Below are positions 5,459-6,104 of a stretch of 6,104 nucleotides of DNA, one piece after another. The stretch's first letter is position 1; every line of letters starts with the position of its first letter. Below the pieces are notes generated by a model, which saw nothing but the letters and a program-made list of their open reading frames with translations, did no database searches and was not told the origin of the DNA. Source of the stretch: Actinomycetota bacterium (GTDB taxonomy: Bacteria > Actinomycetota > Actinomycetes > Acidothermales > Acidothermaceae); the NCBI GenBank assembly GCA_003134755.1, contig PLCK01000262.1:1-6104 (forward strand). The letters are read 5' to 3'. The translations under genes and the position numbers were made by a program.

Positions 5459-6104
5459 CGGGTGCGCTCGATCCAGGCCAGCGCGATCTCGGCCGCGACC
5501 GACACGTTGTTGGCAGTCAGATCGAGGTTCACCTGCAGACTGCGGCCACCGCTCTCGCGCTCTAGGTAGTCGAGCAGGAACGGGCTCACTGCCTTGCCGT
5601 GCAGCCCGGCCTCGTCGGCGGCCTGCATCGCCTGGATGAGCAGCCGATCATGCACGTCGGGATCGAGTTGCTTGTCAAAGGGCACCGGATTGGCGACCAC
5701 GAGAGCACCGCGGGCGCCGAGTTCGTCGCCAGCCTCCATGATGGCGGCCACCTCGTCGGCAGTGTCGACGCGCCAGTCGAGGGGGAAGCCCGAGTCGTTG
5801 AGGTAGAACGCCGGGAAGTGGCTGGTGCGGTAGCCGACCACGGGCACGTTCAACGTCTCGAGTCGCTCCAGAGTCGCTGCGATGTCGAGGATCGATTTCA
5901 CGCCGGCGCACACGACTGTTACACGGGTCCGCGACAGCGTCACCAGGTCGGCCGACTCGTCGAAGGATTCGCTCGCTGCCCGGTGCACCCCACCGAGACC
6001 ACCAGTCGCGAAGACTCGGATGCCAGCCAGCGCGGCCAGCGTCGAGGTGGCCGCGACCGTCGTCGCGCCACTGGCCTTTCGGCCGACCGCGACCGCGAGG
6101 TCGC
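5455..6104 (-). CDS. psuG: Pseudouridine-5'-phosphate glycosidase, C-terminal part (N-terminus outside window)
   Basis: The minus-strand frame is open from the window edge to TAG 5457-5455 and gives 215 residues of PsuG, normally about 300-312 residues. The enzyme splits pseudouridine 5'-phosphate into uracil and ribose 5-phosphate in the cytoplasm. Seen in order: SGATTVAATSTLAALAGIRV, FATGGLGGVHRAA, ESFDESADL, TVVCAGVKSILD, FPAFYLNDSG, LVVANPVPF, GKAVSPFLLDYL and VNLDLTANN. The Schiff-base lysine of CAGVKSILD (codon 5898-5896) is the 147th residue from the C-terminus, the same as Lys166 in the 312-residue E. coli protein as I recall it. The equivalents of Asp149, His137, Thr130 and Asn289 are also present. 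A GTG inside the frame at 5988-5986 is not the start, because family-conserved sequence continues upstream to the window edge. A pseudouridine kinase or transporter gene may lie beyond the edge (inference). Confidence 0.95.
   Translation of the reverse strand, partial: DLAVAVGRKASGATTVAATSTLAALAGIRVFATGGLGGVHRAASESFDESADLVTLSRTRVTVVCAGVKSILDIAATLERLETLNVPVVGYRTSHFPAFYLNDSGFPLDWRVDTADEVAAIMEAGDELGARGALVVANPVPFDKQLDPDVHDRLLIQAMQAADEAGLHGKAVSPFLLDYLERESGGRSLQVNLDLTANNVSVAAEIALAWIERTR

Noticed and set aside
5986..5988. GTG as the start of a 177-residue minus-strand gene
   Set aside because: PsuG-conserved sequence (SGATTVAAT, FATGGLGGVHR) continues upstream without a stop to the window edge, so this is an internal valine.

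Overview
The window is GC-rich, with strongly GC-biased third codon positions, tightly packed genes and GTG/TTG start candidates. With the protein families present, this suggests a high-GC actinobacterium (Actinomycetota). I cannot name a genus from sequence alone.

Layout: (1) Bases 1-234 hold the C-terminal end of an aldehyde dehydrogenase (ALDH). Its stop overlaps the start of the next gene (ATGA). (2) Bases 231-1145 encode a 304-residue ALDH-like protein that keeps only the N-terminal coenzyme-binding half and lacks the catalytic cysteine domain. As I recall, this pair is typical of actinobacterial loci near deoxyribose-phosphate aldolase (deoC). (3) Bases 1146-1259 are a short intergenic stretch with a perfect 5+5 bp dyad, GTTAC-N5-GTAAC. 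(4) Bases 1260-2909 encode a secreted subtilisin-like (S8) protease with an intact Asp/His/Ser triad. It ends in a tail with a tryptophan at almost every fifth residue, finishing on the very last residue. (5) Overlapping its end, about 2903-5458 encode a multi-pass membrane protein with a GAF-like linker and complete GGDEF and EAL domains, so a cyclic-di-GMP synthesis/degradation enzyme. (6) On the minus strand, 5455-6104 hold the C-terminal two thirds of pseudouridine-5'-phosphate glycosidase (PsuG), cut by the window edge. Its stop codon shares the tetranucleotide CTAG with the stop of the GGDEF-EAL gene.

How they may work together: the two flanks (the ALDH pair and PsuG) point to nucleoside or pentose-phosphate salvage. 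The middle is a two-gene unit of different character. A secreted protease with a Trp-pentad tail is overlapped in the same direction by a membrane c-di-GMP enzyme, so the two are probably co-transcribed and translationally coupled. This protease/c-di-GMP pair, with its unusual tail, is the most interesting part of the window. A functional link between the two is inference from gene arrangement and predicted location, not something the sequence proves.
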